Positions 46,799-56,534 of a stretch of 64,000 nucleotides of DNA are shown here, piece after piece. How positions within the stretch are numbered: the first letter of the stretch is position 1; every line of letters starts with the position of its first letter. Source of the DNA: Corynebacterium appendicis CIP 107643 (GTDB lineage: Bacteria; Actinomycetota; Actinomycetes; Mycobacteriales; Mycobacteriaceae); the NCBI RefSeq assembly GCF_030408415.1, contig NZ_CP046976.1:930001-994000 (forward strand), read 5' to 3'. The notes beneath the pieces were generated by a model. That model did no database searches. It saw only the letters and a list, made by a program, of their open reading frames with translations, and was not told the origin of the DNA. Made by a program: the position numbers and the translations under genes.

Positions 46799-47898
46799 GC
46801 GAAAAGCGCGTGCATCGCGCCGTGCTGTTTGGGCACGATGCGCCCCCGCGGTGAACGCCACACGGGCGTGCCCGCGACATTGGCGATGCGCCCGCGCTTG
46901 GCTCGCCGCGGGTCGTCGTCGTTGACGCGGTTGTGGTAGCGGCACAGCGGCGCGAGGTTGGCCATGTTTGTCTCGCCGCCGTGCTTCCAGGCGGTGATGT
47001 GGTGGATTTCGCACGCGTCGGCGCTGTGGCGGCAGTCGGGCACGGGGCACGCGGGGCTCGTTGCGCGCGCGAGGACGCGCTGCTTCTCATTCGCTAATCG
47101 ACGCCCGCGGTACAGGTTCACCGCCCCCACCTCCGGGTGGAACGTGGCCGCCGCTAGATGGTTTTCTGCTGTCGCGTAGTACTGGTTAAGGAATTCGGCA
47201 CCTGTTATCGATGTGCCGTCCGTTAAGTGCAGTATCGTTTCGTTGCCCTTGCCCTGGTGGATTTCGACCCAATCAGGGAGCGGGATGAGCAGCAGTGGTC
47301 GGGGGACGGCGTGCGGTACGCCGTTTGGGGCGCTGCCGTCTGCTTCAGCTCCCTTCCCGTTGTAGCCGCGCATGAGCCTCAGGAAATTCTCTAGCATTTG
47401 CGGTGCGATGGGCCTGGACGTGTCCGTGCCGCGCATGAGCGCGTGCTCGAGGTCGGCCATGTCGCGCTCGTCGGCGGTGACGGTCATGGTGCGCCGGTTG
47501 CGCTTGGAGCGGCTGAACGTGACCTGCTTGCGCGGGGGCTCCCCCTTGCCTGGGACGAGCCGCCTGGCGAGGCGGGCGAGCGCCTTGTAGTTGCCCGTCG
47601 CGTCAAGGAGCAAGAGGCGGAGTTTGGTGCGCGTGCGATTCGACTTGATCTTCTTGATCCGCCGCTCGATGAGCGCCAGCTGGTCGAGCGAGAAACCCTT
47701 CCGCTGCGCCTTCTCGCGCGCGAGACGCTGCTTCTGCTGAGAGGTCGTCGGCCCGAAATAAACCTCGTGGAGTCCGTCCCACGCGTTGACGCGGTTCGGG
47801 TCTATTCCCGCGTCGAGTGCTGCTTCTTTATCGAAGTCGGCCAGGACGTCTATCGCCGCCTCCGACATTGCTTGTATGAGAGTTCTAAATGAGTTCAT
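46795..47898 (-). CDS. DUF222-type HNH endonuclease domain protein
   Basis: This 367-residue protein has a DUF222-like helical N-terminus and a C-terminal HNH motif: CPVPDCRHSADACEIHHITA, then WKHGGETNMANLAPLCRYHN. The motif includes zinc cysteines and the catalytic histidine. Such proteins are abundant and often multi-copy in actinobacteria, with uncertain roles. Start ATG 47898 (MNSFRTLIQAM) is preferred over an upstream TTG/ATG reading. The C-terminus ends just beyond the motif. Confidence 0.85.
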   Translation of the reverse strand: MNSFRTLIQAMSEAAIDVLADFDKEAALDAGIDPNRVNAWDGLHEVYFGPTTSQQKQRLAREKAQRKGFSLDQLALIERRIKKIKSNRTRTKLRLLLLDATGNYKALARLARRLVPGKGEPPRKQVTFSRSKRNRRTMTVTADERDMADLEHALMRGTDTSRPIAPQMLENFLRLMRGYNGKGAEADGSAPNGVPHAVPRPLLLIPLPDWVEIHQGKGNETILHLTDGTSITGAEFLNQYYATAENHLAAATFHPEVGAVNLYRGRRLANEKQRVLARATSPACPVPDCRHSADACEIHHITAWKHGGETNMANLAPLCRYHNRVNDDDPRRAKRGRIANVAGTPVWRSPRGRIVPKQHGAMHALFA

Positions 47899-48184
47899 GC
47901 TCTGAACGCTAGCGTCTCTCCGTACCCCGGTAAAGGGATAAATGTGCACTATAATGCGCATTTTTGAGGGAACCTGGCGGGCCGCGGTGGTGCCGGAGTG
48001 GCGCGTGCTGAGCCCCGCTTCCCTGCGTGGCTGGTGGGGCGACGGCCGCGCGCTCGGTGGCCACGGTTAGCGCGGCAGCCACGGTTACGGCCGTAACCGC
48101 AGTCGCAGTCGCAGCCGCACGCAATCATGGCGGGCGGGCACAGCTGGCTGTGCTTCCCAAGGCCACCCGCCGAACCAGACGCAG
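47899..48184. other. 286 bp between HNH gene and glgB, no clear gene
   Basis: The region holds short GTCGCA/GCCACGGTTA repeats (about 48055-48118) that give an Ala/Thr/Val-rich frame on the minus strand without family resemblance. A GC-rich dyad GCACAGCTGGCTGTGC lies at about 48138-48153 and may end glgB transcripts. Nothing else stands out. Confidence 0.5.
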
Positions 48185-50401
48185 CTAGCGGAACCGGTAG
48201 AACTGCGCGCTCATTGCCGGCATGTGGAACGAAGCAGACTGCTCGAAGCTGTCCCAGGGCTGGGGGGAGGTGGAGACGGCGTCGGCAAGCGGATTGCCTG
48301 CGCCGCTGTAGCGCGCGTCGTCGGTGTTGAGAATGAGCTCCCACTCGCCGGCCCGCGGAAGGCCGAGGCGGTAGTCGGGCTGGGACGCGCCGGACAGGTT
48401 GATCACGGCGAGGACGGGAGTGCCGTCGGCGCCCCAGCGGATGTAGGCGAGGATATTGTGCTGCGAATCGTCGCCCTTGATCCACTGGAAGCCCATCGGC
48501 GTGTTGTCCTGGCTGTACAGGGCAGGAGTATCGCGGTACAGGTGGTTCAGGTCGCGGACGAGGGTGCGGATGCCGTGGTGGTATTCGCTGTCCCAGCCCT
48601 CGAGGTCGTCCCAGTTGACGGAGCCTGCCTCGGCCCACTCGGTGGTCTGGCCGAACTCGCATCCCATGAACATGAGCTGCTTGCCCGGGTGGGAGAACAT
48701 GTACGCGAACAGGTTGCGCACGCCAGCGGCCTTTTTCCAGGCATCGCCGGGCATGCGCTCCCACAGCGAACCCTTGCCGTGGACGACTTCGTCGTGGCTG
48801 AACGGCAGGACGTAGCGCTCGGAGAAGGCGTACACGAGGGAGAACGTGATCTCGTGGTGGTGGTAGGAGCGGTGGATGGGGTCGAGGGAGAAGTACTCGA
48901 GGGTGTCATTCATCCAGCCCATGTTCCACTTCAGGGAGAACCCTAGGCCGTCGGCGGAGGTCTGGGCGGTCACGCCCGGCCAGGCGGTGGATTCTTCGGC
49001 GATGGTGAGCACGCCCGGGTGGGTGCGGTGCACGGTGCCGTTGACTTCCTGGAGGAATTGGACGGCGTCGAGGTTCTCGCGGCCGCCGAATTGGTTCGGC
49101 AGCCATTCGCCGGGGTTGCGGGAGTAGTCGAGGTAGAGCATGGAGGCGACGGCGTCGACGCGGATGCCGTCGAGGTGGTATTCCTCGAACCAGTAGAGGG
49201 CGTTGGCGACGAGGAAGTTGCGAACCTCGTTGCGGCCGAAGTCGAAGACGTAGGTGCCCCAGTCCTTTTGTTCGCCGCGGCGCCAGTCGGGGTGCTCGTA
49301 GAGGGGGGTGCCGTCGAAACGCGCGAGCGCCCATTCGTCTTTGGGGAAGTGCGCGGGAACCCAGTCGACGATCACGCCGATGCCAGCGCCGTGCAGCTTA
49401 TCGACGAGATACTTGAAGTCCTCCGGCGACCCCCACCTTGCTGTCGGGGAGTAGTACCCGGAGACTTGGTAGCCCCAGGAGCCGCCGAAGGGGTGCTCGG
49501 CGACGGGCAGGAATTCGACGTGCGTGTAGCCGTTGTCGACGAGGTAGGGGACGAGCTCGCGGGCGAGTTCGCGGTAGCCGTAGCCGACGCGCCAGGAGCC
49601 GATGTGGACTTCGTAGACGCTCATGGGGGTGTTGGTCGCGTCGTTACCCGGACGGGCGGCCATCCACTCGTGGTCGGTCCACGCGTACTCGTCGATGTCG
49701 GCGACCACGGAGACGGTCTCAGGCGGAGTCTTTGTTTGCTTCGCCATCGGGTCCGCCTTATCGACGGCCCGTCCGTCCGCCCCCTGCACCGTGAACTTGT
49801 ATTCGGCGCCCGGCTTGATGCCCGGGATGAAGATCTCCCAGATGCCGGTCGAGCCGAGGGTGCGCATCGGGTACTGGTTCGGGTTCCAGTTGCAGAACTC
49901 GCCGATGACCGCGACGCCCTGCGCGTTCGGTGCCCACAACGCGAACGAGGTGCCCTGGACTTCGCCCATGGAGGTGTTGTAGGTGTGCTGGTTCGCGCCG
50001 AGGACCTCCCACAGGCGCTCGTGGCGTCCTTCACCGATGAGGTGCAGGTCGAAGGAACTCAAGGTGGGCAGGAAGTGGTACGGGTCCGCGATGATGACGG
50101 GCGCGGCGTCCGGGTAGGTGACCTGGAAGCGGTAGTCGGGGGCGAGTTCGTCCTCGAGGGGCAGCACCCAGATGTCATCGCCGATCGGCGTCATGGGCAG
50201 GCCCTGGTTGTGGATGAGCACCTCCACATGCGTCGCGCCGAGCAGACGGGCGCGGATCACAGAACCCTTCGATGTCGCGTGCCACCCGTAGAAGTCGTGC
50301 GGTGCGTGGTGCTTGCATTCGAGGAGTCGGCGCCGATCCTCGTCGGGGATGTGGTGCGCCGGTTCCAGCTGGGCGGGGGTGTCGTCGTAGCCGGAGGTCA
50401 T
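48185..50401 (-). CDS. glgB: 1,4-alpha-glucan branching enzyme
   Basis: This GH13 enzyme introduces alpha-1,6 branches into glycogen-like glucan. The 738-residue protein has an actinobacterial N-terminal extension, a CBM48 domain (GTSFALWAPNAQGVAVIGEF) and the catalytic barrel. The nucleophile is D416 in GIRVDAVASMLYLDY, the acid/base lies in LTIAEEST, and the transition-state Asp in FSHDEVVHGK. glgE lies just upstream in the same direction, which places both in the maltose-1-phosphate route to alpha-glucan. Confidence 0.95.
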   Translation of the reverse strand: MTSGYDDTPAQLEPAHHIPDEDRRRLLECKHHAPHDFYGWHATSKGSVIRARLLGATHVEVLIHNQGLPMTPIGDDIWVLPLEDELAPDYRFQVTYPDAAPVIIADPYHFLPTLSSFDLHLIGEGRHERLWEVLGANQHTYNTSMGEVQGTSFALWAPNAQGVAVIGEFCNWNPNQYPMRTLGSTGIWEIFIPGIKPGAEYKFTVQGADGRAVDKADPMAKQTKTPPETVSVVADIDEYAWTDHEWMAARPGNDATNTPMSVYEVHIGSWRVGYGYRELARELVPYLVDNGYTHVEFLPVAEHPFGGSWGYQVSGYYSPTARWGSPEDFKYLVDKLHGAGIGVIVDWVPAHFPKDEWALARFDGTPLYEHPDWRRGEQKDWGTYVFDFGRNEVRNFLVANALYWFEEYHLDGIRVDAVASMLYLDYSRNPGEWLPNQFGGRENLDAVQFLQEVNGTVHRTHPGVLTIAEESTAWPGVTAQTSADGLGFSLKWNMGWMNDTLEYFSLDPIHRSYHHHEITFSLVYAFSERYVLPFSHDEVVHGKGSLWERMPGDAWKKAAGVRNLFAYMFSHPGKQLMFMGCEFGQTTEWAEAGSVNWDDLEGWDSEYHHGIRTLVRDLNHLYRDTPALYSQDNTPMGFQWIKGDDSQHNILAYIRWGADGTPVLAVINLSGASQPDYRLGLPRAGEWELILNTDDARYSGAGNPLADAVSTSPQPWDSFEQSASFHMPAMSAQFYRFR

Positions 50402-50507
50402 GATGTGTCTTGCGGTCCTTTGAACTGGTCGGTGTGTGTGGGGATGTAGGTGGTGCGCAGTGCCGCAGTGCCGCGGTGCCGGGCGGACGCCCGTTCCCAG
50501 CCTTATC

Positions 50508-52544
50508 CTACGGGCGATAATCCTCGTCGGGGATGTGGCGGAAGGCGAGGCGGGTGCGGGCGGGTTCGTCGATAAGCGGCAAGCGGAAGATGTGCGCGAC
50601 GTTTTCCACGGGGCTCAAGCGCACGTAATTGCGCATCGTCCATTCGTAGCTGGCGCCGGTGACCTCGTCGTCGACGGTGAATGCCGCGCCGGGCGCGAGG
50701 CCGAGATCATCCATGTTGAGTGTGACGGTGGCTTCCTGCGTGTACGTCGGGTCGAGGTTGACCACGACGAGCACGCTGTCGCCGGTGGCCGCGTCGAACT
50801 TCGAGAAAACGAGGATGTTGTCGTTGTCCGCGTCGTGGAAGTGCAGGTTTCGCAGCTGCTGGAATGCGGGGTGCTCGCGGCGGATGGTGTTGAGCATCGT
50901 GATGTACGGCTCGAGCGAATCGCCGCGATCGCGCGCGGCCTCGAAATCGCGGGGGCGAAGCTCGTACTTCTCGGAGTTGAGGTACTCCTCGCTGCCGGGG
51001 GCGACGGGCTCGTGCTCGTAGAGCTCGAAGCCGGAGTACATGCCCCACAGCGGGCTGAGCGTGGCCGCGAGTGTGGCGCGGATGGCGAAGGCCGCTCGGT
51101 TCCCCGTCTGGATGAACGCGTGGAGGATGTCCGGCGTGTTCACCCAGAACGACGGCCGCGAGATGTCCGCGAACCGCACGCAGTCCTGGGCAAAGCCAGT
51201 GATCTCCTTCTTCGTGGTCTTCCACGGGAAATAGGTGTAGGACTGCGAGAACCCGGCCTTGCCCAGGCCGAGCAGGCGCGGCGGGCGGGTGAAGGCCTCG
51301 GCGAGAAAGATCACGTCGGGGTGCGTCTCGTGGACCTTGGCGATGATCCAGTGCCAGAAATCCACCGGCTTCGTGTGCGGGTTGTCGACGCGGAAGGTCG
51401 TGATGCCGAGTTCCACCCACACCATGAGTGCGCGGTAGATCTCCTCGTAGATGCCGTCGGTGTCGTTGTCGAAGTTGATGGGGTAGATGTCCTGGTATTT
51501 CTTCGGCGGGTTCTCGGCGTACGCGATGGTGCCGTCGGCGAGCACCGTGAAGAACTCCGGGTGCGTTTTCGCCCATGGGTGGTCCGGCGCGGCCTGGAGA
51601 GCGAAGTCGAGGGCGACCTCGAGGCCGAGCTCTTCCGCGCGGGCCAGGAGTTTGCGCAGGTCCTTTTCTGTGCCCAGCTCGGGGTGGATGGCATCGTGGC
51701 CGCCGTCTGTCGAGCCGATGGCCCACGGGGAGCCGACATCGCCGTCTTCGGCGACGAGCGTGTTGTTCGGCCCCTTGCGGTTGATGTGCCCGATCGGGTG
51801 GATGGGCGGGAAGTAAACGGTGTCGAAGCCCATCGCGGCGACGCGCGGCAGGGCCTCCATGGTGGTTTTGAACGTGCCGTGGACGGGGTGCCCCTCGGCG
51901 TCCCAGCCGCCGGTGGAGCGCGGGAAGAGCTCGTACCAGGAGCTGAACAGGGCCTTTTTGCGTTCGACGAGGATCTGGCAGGTCGGGCCTTGCGTGACGA
52001 GGTCGCGGACAGGGCGACCGGAGAGAACCTCGGCCACCTGGTCCGACAGCGCCGGCTCCAGGCGTTCGCGCAGCGGGGCATCCGACTCGAGGGCGCTGGC
52101 GGCTTCGCGCAGGACATCGCTGCCGGCTGCGTGCGCGCCCGCCTCGGAGGCGGCACGGCGAAGCAGCTCGGCGCCGTGGGTGAGATCGTTGACCATCTCG
52201 GCGGCGGATTGGCCGGCGGCGGACTTCTTGGTCACGGCGTTGCGCCACGTGGACACCGGGTCGGACCACGCCTCGACGCGGAAGGTCCACAGGCCGGGCT
52301 CGTCTGGGGCGAACAGGGCGTGGCAGTAGTCGGGGCGGTGCTGCTCGGCGGTCATGGGGACGGTGTATTCGCGGCCCTCTGGGTCGGTGACCACCACGGT
52401 GGCGGCGATCGCGTCGTGGCCCTCGCGCCACACCAGGGCGGAGATCGGGACGACTTCGCCGACAACCGCCTTCGTGGGCAGGGCACCGTCGGCGGTGCGG
52501 GGGCGGACATCGTCGATTCCAAGTCGGCCGATCACAGGGCTCAC
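50508..52544 (-). CDS. glgE: alpha-1,4-glucan:maltose-1-phosphate maltosyltransferase
   Basis: GlgE extends alpha-1,4-glucan by maltose units from maltose-1-phosphate. This 678-residue GH13_3 enzyme has nucleophile D387 in TTFRVDNPHTKP and the acid/base in VIFLAEAF. The family segment DTVYFPPIHPIGHINRKG is also present. The GTG start at 52544 follows GAGGTGAATCGAC. It precedes glgB by 106 bp and diverges from the ABC ATPase gene. Confidence 0.95.
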   Translation of the reverse strand: MSPVIGRLGIDDVRPRTADGALPTKAVVGEVVPISALVWREGHDAIAATVVVTDPEGREYTVPMTAEQHRPDYCHALFAPDEPGLWTFRVEAWSDPVSTWRNAVTKKSAAGQSAAEMVNDLTHGAELLRRAASEAGAHAAGSDVLREAASALESDAPLRERLEPALSDQVAEVLSGRPVRDLVTQGPTCQILVERKKALFSSWYELFPRSTGGWDAEGHPVHGTFKTTMEALPRVAAMGFDTVYFPPIHPIGHINRKGPNNTLVAEDGDVGSPWAIGSTDGGHDAIHPELGTEKDLRKLLARAEELGLEVALDFALQAAPDHPWAKTHPEFFTVLADGTIAYAENPPKKYQDIYPINFDNDTDGIYEEIYRALMVWVELGITTFRVDNPHTKPVDFWHWIIAKVHETHPDVIFLAEAFTRPPRLLGLGKAGFSQSYTYFPWKTTKKEITGFAQDCVRFADISRPSFWVNTPDILHAFIQTGNRAAFAIRATLAATLSPLWGMYSGFELYEHEPVAPGSEEYLNSEKYELRPRDFEAARDRGDSLEPYITMLNTIRREHPAFQQLRNLHFHDADNDNILVFSKFDAATGDSVLVVVNLDPTYTQEATVTLNMDDLGLAPGAAFTVDDEVTGASYEWTMRNYVRLSPVENVAHIFRLPLIDEPARTRLAFRHIPDEDYRP

Positions 52545-52696
52545 GTCGATTCACCTCGTCGAATGGAAGGGAGAATTGAATTGAAGGAGAACGCGGGCGG
52601 TAGGCAGCACAGGCCAGCGCACCGCACATGCCCCCAGAGTAGCGAAGTTGCGCGTCAGTGAGCCGTCGCGAAGCAAAATGCGCCACAATGGGAAGC

Positions 52697-53539
52697 GTGA
52701 GTGACGTGAATGCCGAAATTGAACCGACTAACCCCGACCTTCTGCTGGATTTCCGTGGCGTGGAATTCCGTCGCGGCGGAAACACGCTGGTGGGCCCCAT
52801 CGATTGGCAGGTGGAGCTGGACGAGCGTTGGGTCGTCATCGGCCCGAACGGCGCCGGCAAGACGTCGCTGATCCGGATGGCGGCGGCGCAGGAATTCCCG
52901 TCGGCGGGCACAGCGTTCGTGCTGGGCGAGCAGATTGGCAAGACCGACATGCGCGACCTGCGCGCGATGATCGGCATGACGACCTCGGAGCTGGGCAACC
53001 GGGTGCCCGTCGACGAGCGCGTGGAAGACCTCGTGCTCTCCGGCGGCTACGCGGTGGTGGGCCGCTGGCGCGAGGAATACGAAGAGCAGGACTACGAGCA
53101 GGTCCACGACGCGCTGGACCAGGTGGGCGCGTTCCACTTGCTCGGCCGGCGCTGGGGAACGCTGTCGGACGGCGAGAAGAAGCGCGTGCTCATTGCCCGC
53201 GCGATCATGGTCAATCCGGAGCTGCTCATCATGGACGAGCCCGGCGCGGGACTCGACCTGGGCGGCCGCGAGGACCTCGTCGCGTACCTGGGCGACCTCG
53301 CGCTCGACCCGGACGCGCCGGCGATCGTGATGATCACGCACCATGTCGAGGAGATCCCGTTCGGTTTCACCCACGCACTGCTGCTCGACGAGGGAGACGT
53401 CGTCGCGCAGGGCCTCATCGACGACGTGCTCACCTGCGAGAATTTGACGAAAGCGTACCACCAGCCGATCAAGCTCACGAAGGAAGACGACCGTTTCTTC
53501 GCGAGGAGGGAGCGGCGGGGCGGGGCGCACCGTCGATAA
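52697..53539 (+). CDS. ABC transporter ATP-binding protein (stand-alone)
   Basis: This 280-residue ATPase has Walker A GPNGAGKTS, signature LSDGEKKRV, Walker B ELLIMDEPGAGLDLGG and the H-loop VMITHHVEEI. It resembles the YlmA/ModF-like soluble ATPases, and no permease gene is adjacent. GTG 52697 is chosen because CACAAT ends 7 nt upstream; an ATG at 52688 lies inside that box. The Nudix gene follows 18 bp after the stop. Confidence 0.85.
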   Translation: MSDVNAEIEPTNPDLLLDFRGVEFRRGGNTLVGPIDWQVELDERWVVIGPNGAGKTSLIRMAAAQEFPSAGTAFVLGEQIGKTDMRDLRAMIGMTTSELGNRVPVDERVEDLVLSGGYAVVGRWREEYEEQDYEQVHDALDQVGAFHLLGRRWGTLSDGEKKRVLIARAIMVNPELLIMDEPGAGLDLGGREDLVAYLGDLALDPDAPAIVMITHHVEEIPFGFTHALLLDEGDVVAQGLIDDVLTCENLTKAYHQPIKLTKEDDRFFARRERRGGAHRR

Positions 53540-53557
53540 GCGAGCGGAAGGTTTCTC

Positions 53558-54385
53558 ATGCCCACGCGCGACGAACAGGACATGCTGGGGATCAACTACG
53601 GGCGCCTGGCCGCGACCGTGATCCTCGTGCGCGACGGTGCGGCAGGCCTCGAGGTGTGGATGCAGGAACGCGTCCTCACGATGCGCAATTACCCGGGAAT
53701 GACCGTGTTCCCGGGCGGCGGGGTGGATATCCGCGATTTCCCGCCGACGCGCGAGGACGCGAAGGAGCTGTGGTCGGGCCGTTCCGCGTCGGATCTGGCG
53801 AAGCAGCTCGACGTCAAGCCGCGCCAGGCGCACGCGCTGATGTTCGCCGCCGTGCGCGAGCTCTTCGAGGAGACAGGCACGCTTTTGCTTGTCGACGACA
53901 CCGGCGCCCTCCTCCGCGACGCCCGCCCCTTCCACCGCGAGCGTAGGCGGCTGGAAAGCCACGAGCTGTCGCTGACGGAGCTGCTCGGAGAAACCGGCCT
54001 CGATGTCGACGCGACCCTGCTCAAGCCGTCCGGCCGCTGGGTGGGCAAATCAGAGAAGGGGCAGTGGTTCGACACGTTCACGTTTGTCGCGGAATTGCCC
54101 GCCGGCCAGGCGCCCGATGTCACGACCGGCGAGGCCAGTGACGCGAACTGGTTCCCGCCGAGCTTGCTGATCGACGGCTGGCGCGAAGGCCTCGTCCGCT
54201 TCGCCCCCTCCACGTGGGCGCAGGTGTACGACATGGTTGAGTTCGACTCTGTCGCCGAGGTCATGTCGCATGTGAAAGGCCTGGAAATCGAAGCTATTGT
54301 CGGCGACCCCGTGGATATCGAGCGCTACTCCGAGCTTTTCGACCGCCAGCCCGTCAACCGGATGGGAAAGAAATTTGAGCTTTAG
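53558..54385 (+). CDS. Nudix hydrolase
   Basis: This 275-residue Nudix-fold enzyme probably hydrolyses a nucleoside diphosphate derivative. The Nudix box is split, as in the NUDT19-like group: a GGGVD start near residue 50 and RELFEETGTLLL near 107-118, with an insertion between. ATG 53558 follows GCGGAAGGTTTCTC. Its stop overlaps the start region of the next gene, suggesting translational coupling. The substrate is unknown. Confidence 0.85.
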   Translation: MPTRDEQDMLGINYGRLAATVILVRDGAAGLEVWMQERVLTMRNYPGMTVFPGGGVDIRDFPPTREDAKELWSGRSASDLAKQLDVKPRQAHALMFAAVRELFEETGTLLLVDDTGALLRDARPFHRERRRLESHELSLTELLGETGLDVDATLLKPSGRWVGKSEKGQWFDTFTFVAELPAGQAPDVTTGEASDANWFPPSLLIDGWREGLVRFAPSTWAQVYDMVEFDSVAEVMSHVKGLEIEAIVGDPVDIERYSELFDRQPVNRMGKKFEL

Positions 54386-55688
54386 CCCCGAGGAAGTCCG
54401 GTTCCTCGCCGCCCGCCGCGACGAGATCGCCCGTGTTGCCGCCTCCGGGGAGGTGGAGCTGACCAAGAAATCCGCCATCGCCGACCGCACTGCGCTGTCG
54501 AAGGTGTTCGGCGACAACGCCCGCGCGGTGATGGAGTTGCTGCAGGCCCGGCAGACGCTGGCCCCGAAACTGGCTGCCCCCGCCTCTTCCGCAGTTGCGT
54601 CTGCGTCCGCCGGGACCGAATTCGAAAACCCCAGTTCGTTGTGGCTGGCAGACAGCGATTCAGCCCAGCAGGCCACCCCGCTCGCGGTGTCGCAGGTGCG
54701 CGCCGGGCGCATCGCAGAGGCGGGGGCGTCGCTGGTGCACGACGTGACGTGCTCGATCGGAACGGAAGCACCGGCGGTCACGGCGGCGGGGCTGGACTGG
54801 CTCGGCTCGGACCTCGACTATTCGCGGCTGCTGATGGCCCGGGAGAACGTGAGTGCCTGCGGCGCTGCACATGCGGGTGCCGGCGGTGCCGGCGGCGCTG
54901 CGGCTGGCCGTGCGTGGGTCGCGCAGGCCGACGCACTCGTGCCGGTCACTACGCCGGCGAGCAGTCCCGGGCACCGAATCCGGGCGTGCTCGGGCACAGG
55001 CTCGCGTCCGGGCCGGGTGATCGTGGCGGACCCCGCGCGCCGGGCGGACGGCCGCCGCATCACGGTCCCGGCCAAGCTCGTCCCGCCGCTGCCGGACCTC
55101 ATCGCGGCGTACCCGGGGACAGCCATGGCGGTGAAATGCGCACCGGGGATCGACTACTCGGACTGGCACGGCCTGGTCAGCGTGGTCAGCGTGAACGGGG
55201 GAGTGAAAGAGGTGTGCCTGTACACGCCAGACCTCGCCGACCCGGGGCACACGCGGGAAGCAGTGGTCATCCGGGAGGGCTTCACGGAGAGGGTGCGTGA
55301 CGGAGGGGAAGGGGTGGACGTCGATAAGCCCAAAAGCTTCATCGTCGAGCCGGACGGCGCCGTGATCCGCGCGGGGATCGTCCAGCAGTGGGCCGCGCGC
55401 CACGATCTGTCGATGCTGGACCCGCACATCGCGTTCCTCACGGGCGAGCGGGTGCCCGACGGGTACTCCGGATTTCCATTCATCGAGGCCGTCCCCTTGA
55501 AGAAGCTGCGCCCTGCGCTGCAGGCGCACGGCGCGGGATCGCTGGAGATCCTCGTGCGCGGCGTCGACGTCGACCCTGACCAGCTGCGCGGCAAGCTGAA
55601 GCTCAAGGGCGACCGGCCGATGGCTGTCGCAATCGCGCGGATCGGGGACCACGCGACAGCGTTCATTTGCGATGCGCGCGTGCGCTAG
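54375..55688 (+). CDS. class I SAM-dependent methyltransferase with THUMP-like C-terminus
   Basis: This 437-residue actinobacterial protein starts at TTG 54375, overlapping the Nudix gene, with GGGAAAG upstream. The SAM-binding region is VHDVTCSIGTEAPAVTAAGL and an IVADPARRADGRRI motif follows. The C-terminal THUMP-like domain ends HATAFICDARV. An Ala/Gly-rich stretch at residues ~160-180 (AHAGAGGAGGAAAGRAW) interrupts the methyltransferase fold and is unusual. The target is unknown; an RNA substrate is a guess from the domain name. Confidence 0.72.
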   Translation: MSFSPEEVRFLAARRDEIARVAASGEVELTKKSAIADRTALSKVFGDNARAVMELLQARQTLAPKLAAPASSAVASASAGTEFENPSSLWLADSDSAQQATPLAVSQVRAGRIAEAGASLVHDVTCSIGTEAPAVTAAGLDWLGSDLDYSRLLMARENVSACGAAHAGAGGAGGAAAGRAWVAQADALVPVTTPASSPGHRIRACSGTGSRPGRVIVADPARRADGRRITVPAKLVPPLPDLIAAYPGTAMAVKCAPGIDYSDWHGLVSVVSVNGGVKEVCLYTPDLADPGHTREAVVIREGFTERVRDGGEGVDVDKPKSFIVEPDGAVIRAGIVQQWAARHDLSMLDPHIAFLTGERVPDGYSGFPFIEAVPLKKLRPALQAHGAGSLEILVRGVDVDPDQLRGKLKLKGDRPMAVAIARIGDHATAFICDARVR

Positions 55689-55728
55689 GCTCGTGAGAGC
55701 GAAACTGACAGATGGAAGGTGAAAATTC

Positions 55729-56520
55729 ATGCCCACCATTGCTGTGCTGGTGAAAAACGTCCCGGACACGTGGTCGACGAAGTCGCTCGAGGCGGACAAC
55801 ACGCTCGACCGCGCGAACGCCGATAACGTCATTGACGAGATCAACGAGTACGCCGTCGAGGCGGCGCTGCGTCTGCGCGACGCGGGCGATTACCGCGTCG
55901 TCGCCGTCACGATGGGCCCCGAGGGGTGCGGGGAAGCGCTGCGCAAGGCACTCGCGATGGGCGCGGACGACGCTATTTCGCTTATCGACGACACCCTTGC
56001 CGGCTCCGACGCCATCTCCACCGCGTGGGCCCTTCACAACGTCCTGAACACTATCGATGACCTGGCGCTGGTGGTGGCGGGCAACCAGTCGTCTGACGGC
56101 GGCACGGGCACTCTTGCTGGGCTGCTCGCTGAGTACCGCCAGGTCCCGGCTGTGACGCAGGCGCACAACCTGCGCATCGATGGCGGCGAGATTCTGGCCA
56201 CCCGCGAGGACGAGCGTGGCACGTGGGAGCTCGCGGCGCCGCTGCCGGCTGTTGTGGCCGTGACCGAACAGTCCGACAAGCCGCGCTTCCCGAATTTCAA
56301 GGGCATGAAGGCTGCGAAGAAGCACGAGATCACGCGGCTCACCATCGCCGATATCGGTGTCGACGCCGGCCAGGTCGGCTTGGGCAATTCGGCGACGAAC
56401 GTCACCAGCTCCTCCGAGGTCCCGCCGCGCGCCGCCGGCGAGCTGCTCGAAGGTCCGGCCGACGACGTCGCCGCCCAGGTCGTCGAGCAGCTGGCCGCCC
56501 GAAACCTTCTCAACAACTAA
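55729..56520 (+). CDS. etfB: electron transfer flavoprotein subunit beta
   Basis: EtfB pairs with EtfA to carry electrons from acyl-CoA and related dehydrogenases to the quinone pool. This 263-residue protein shows MPTIAVLVKNVPDTW at the start, AVTMGPEGCGEALRKALAMG, and the family signature around KGMKAAKKHEITRLTIADIG. ATG 55729 follows GGAAGGTGAAAATTC. etfA starts 14 bp after the stop. Confidence 0.94.
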   Translation: MPTIAVLVKNVPDTWSTKSLEADNTLDRANADNVIDEINEYAVEAALRLRDAGDYRVVAVTMGPEGCGEALRKALAMGADDAISLIDDTLAGSDAISTAWALHNVLNTIDDLALVVAGNQSSDGGTGTLAGLLAEYRQVPAVTQAHNLRIDGGEILATREDERGTWELAAPLPAVVAVTEQSDKPRFPNFKGMKAAKKHEITRLTIADIGVDAGQVGLGNSATNVTSSSEVPPRAAGELLEGPADDVAAQVVEQLAARNLLNN

Positions 56521-56534
56521 GGAGCCGATTACTG

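Noticed and set aside
47909..48124. 71-codon minus-strand gene between the HNH gene and glgB
   Set aside because: The Ala/Thr/Val-rich product comes from short GTCGCA/GCCACGG repeats, has no ribosome site or family resemblance, and changes character half way.
50436..52661. 741-codon plus-strand frame opposite glgE
   Set aside because: It is the antisense shadow of glgE, rich in Arg/Gly/Val/Asp, without motifs.
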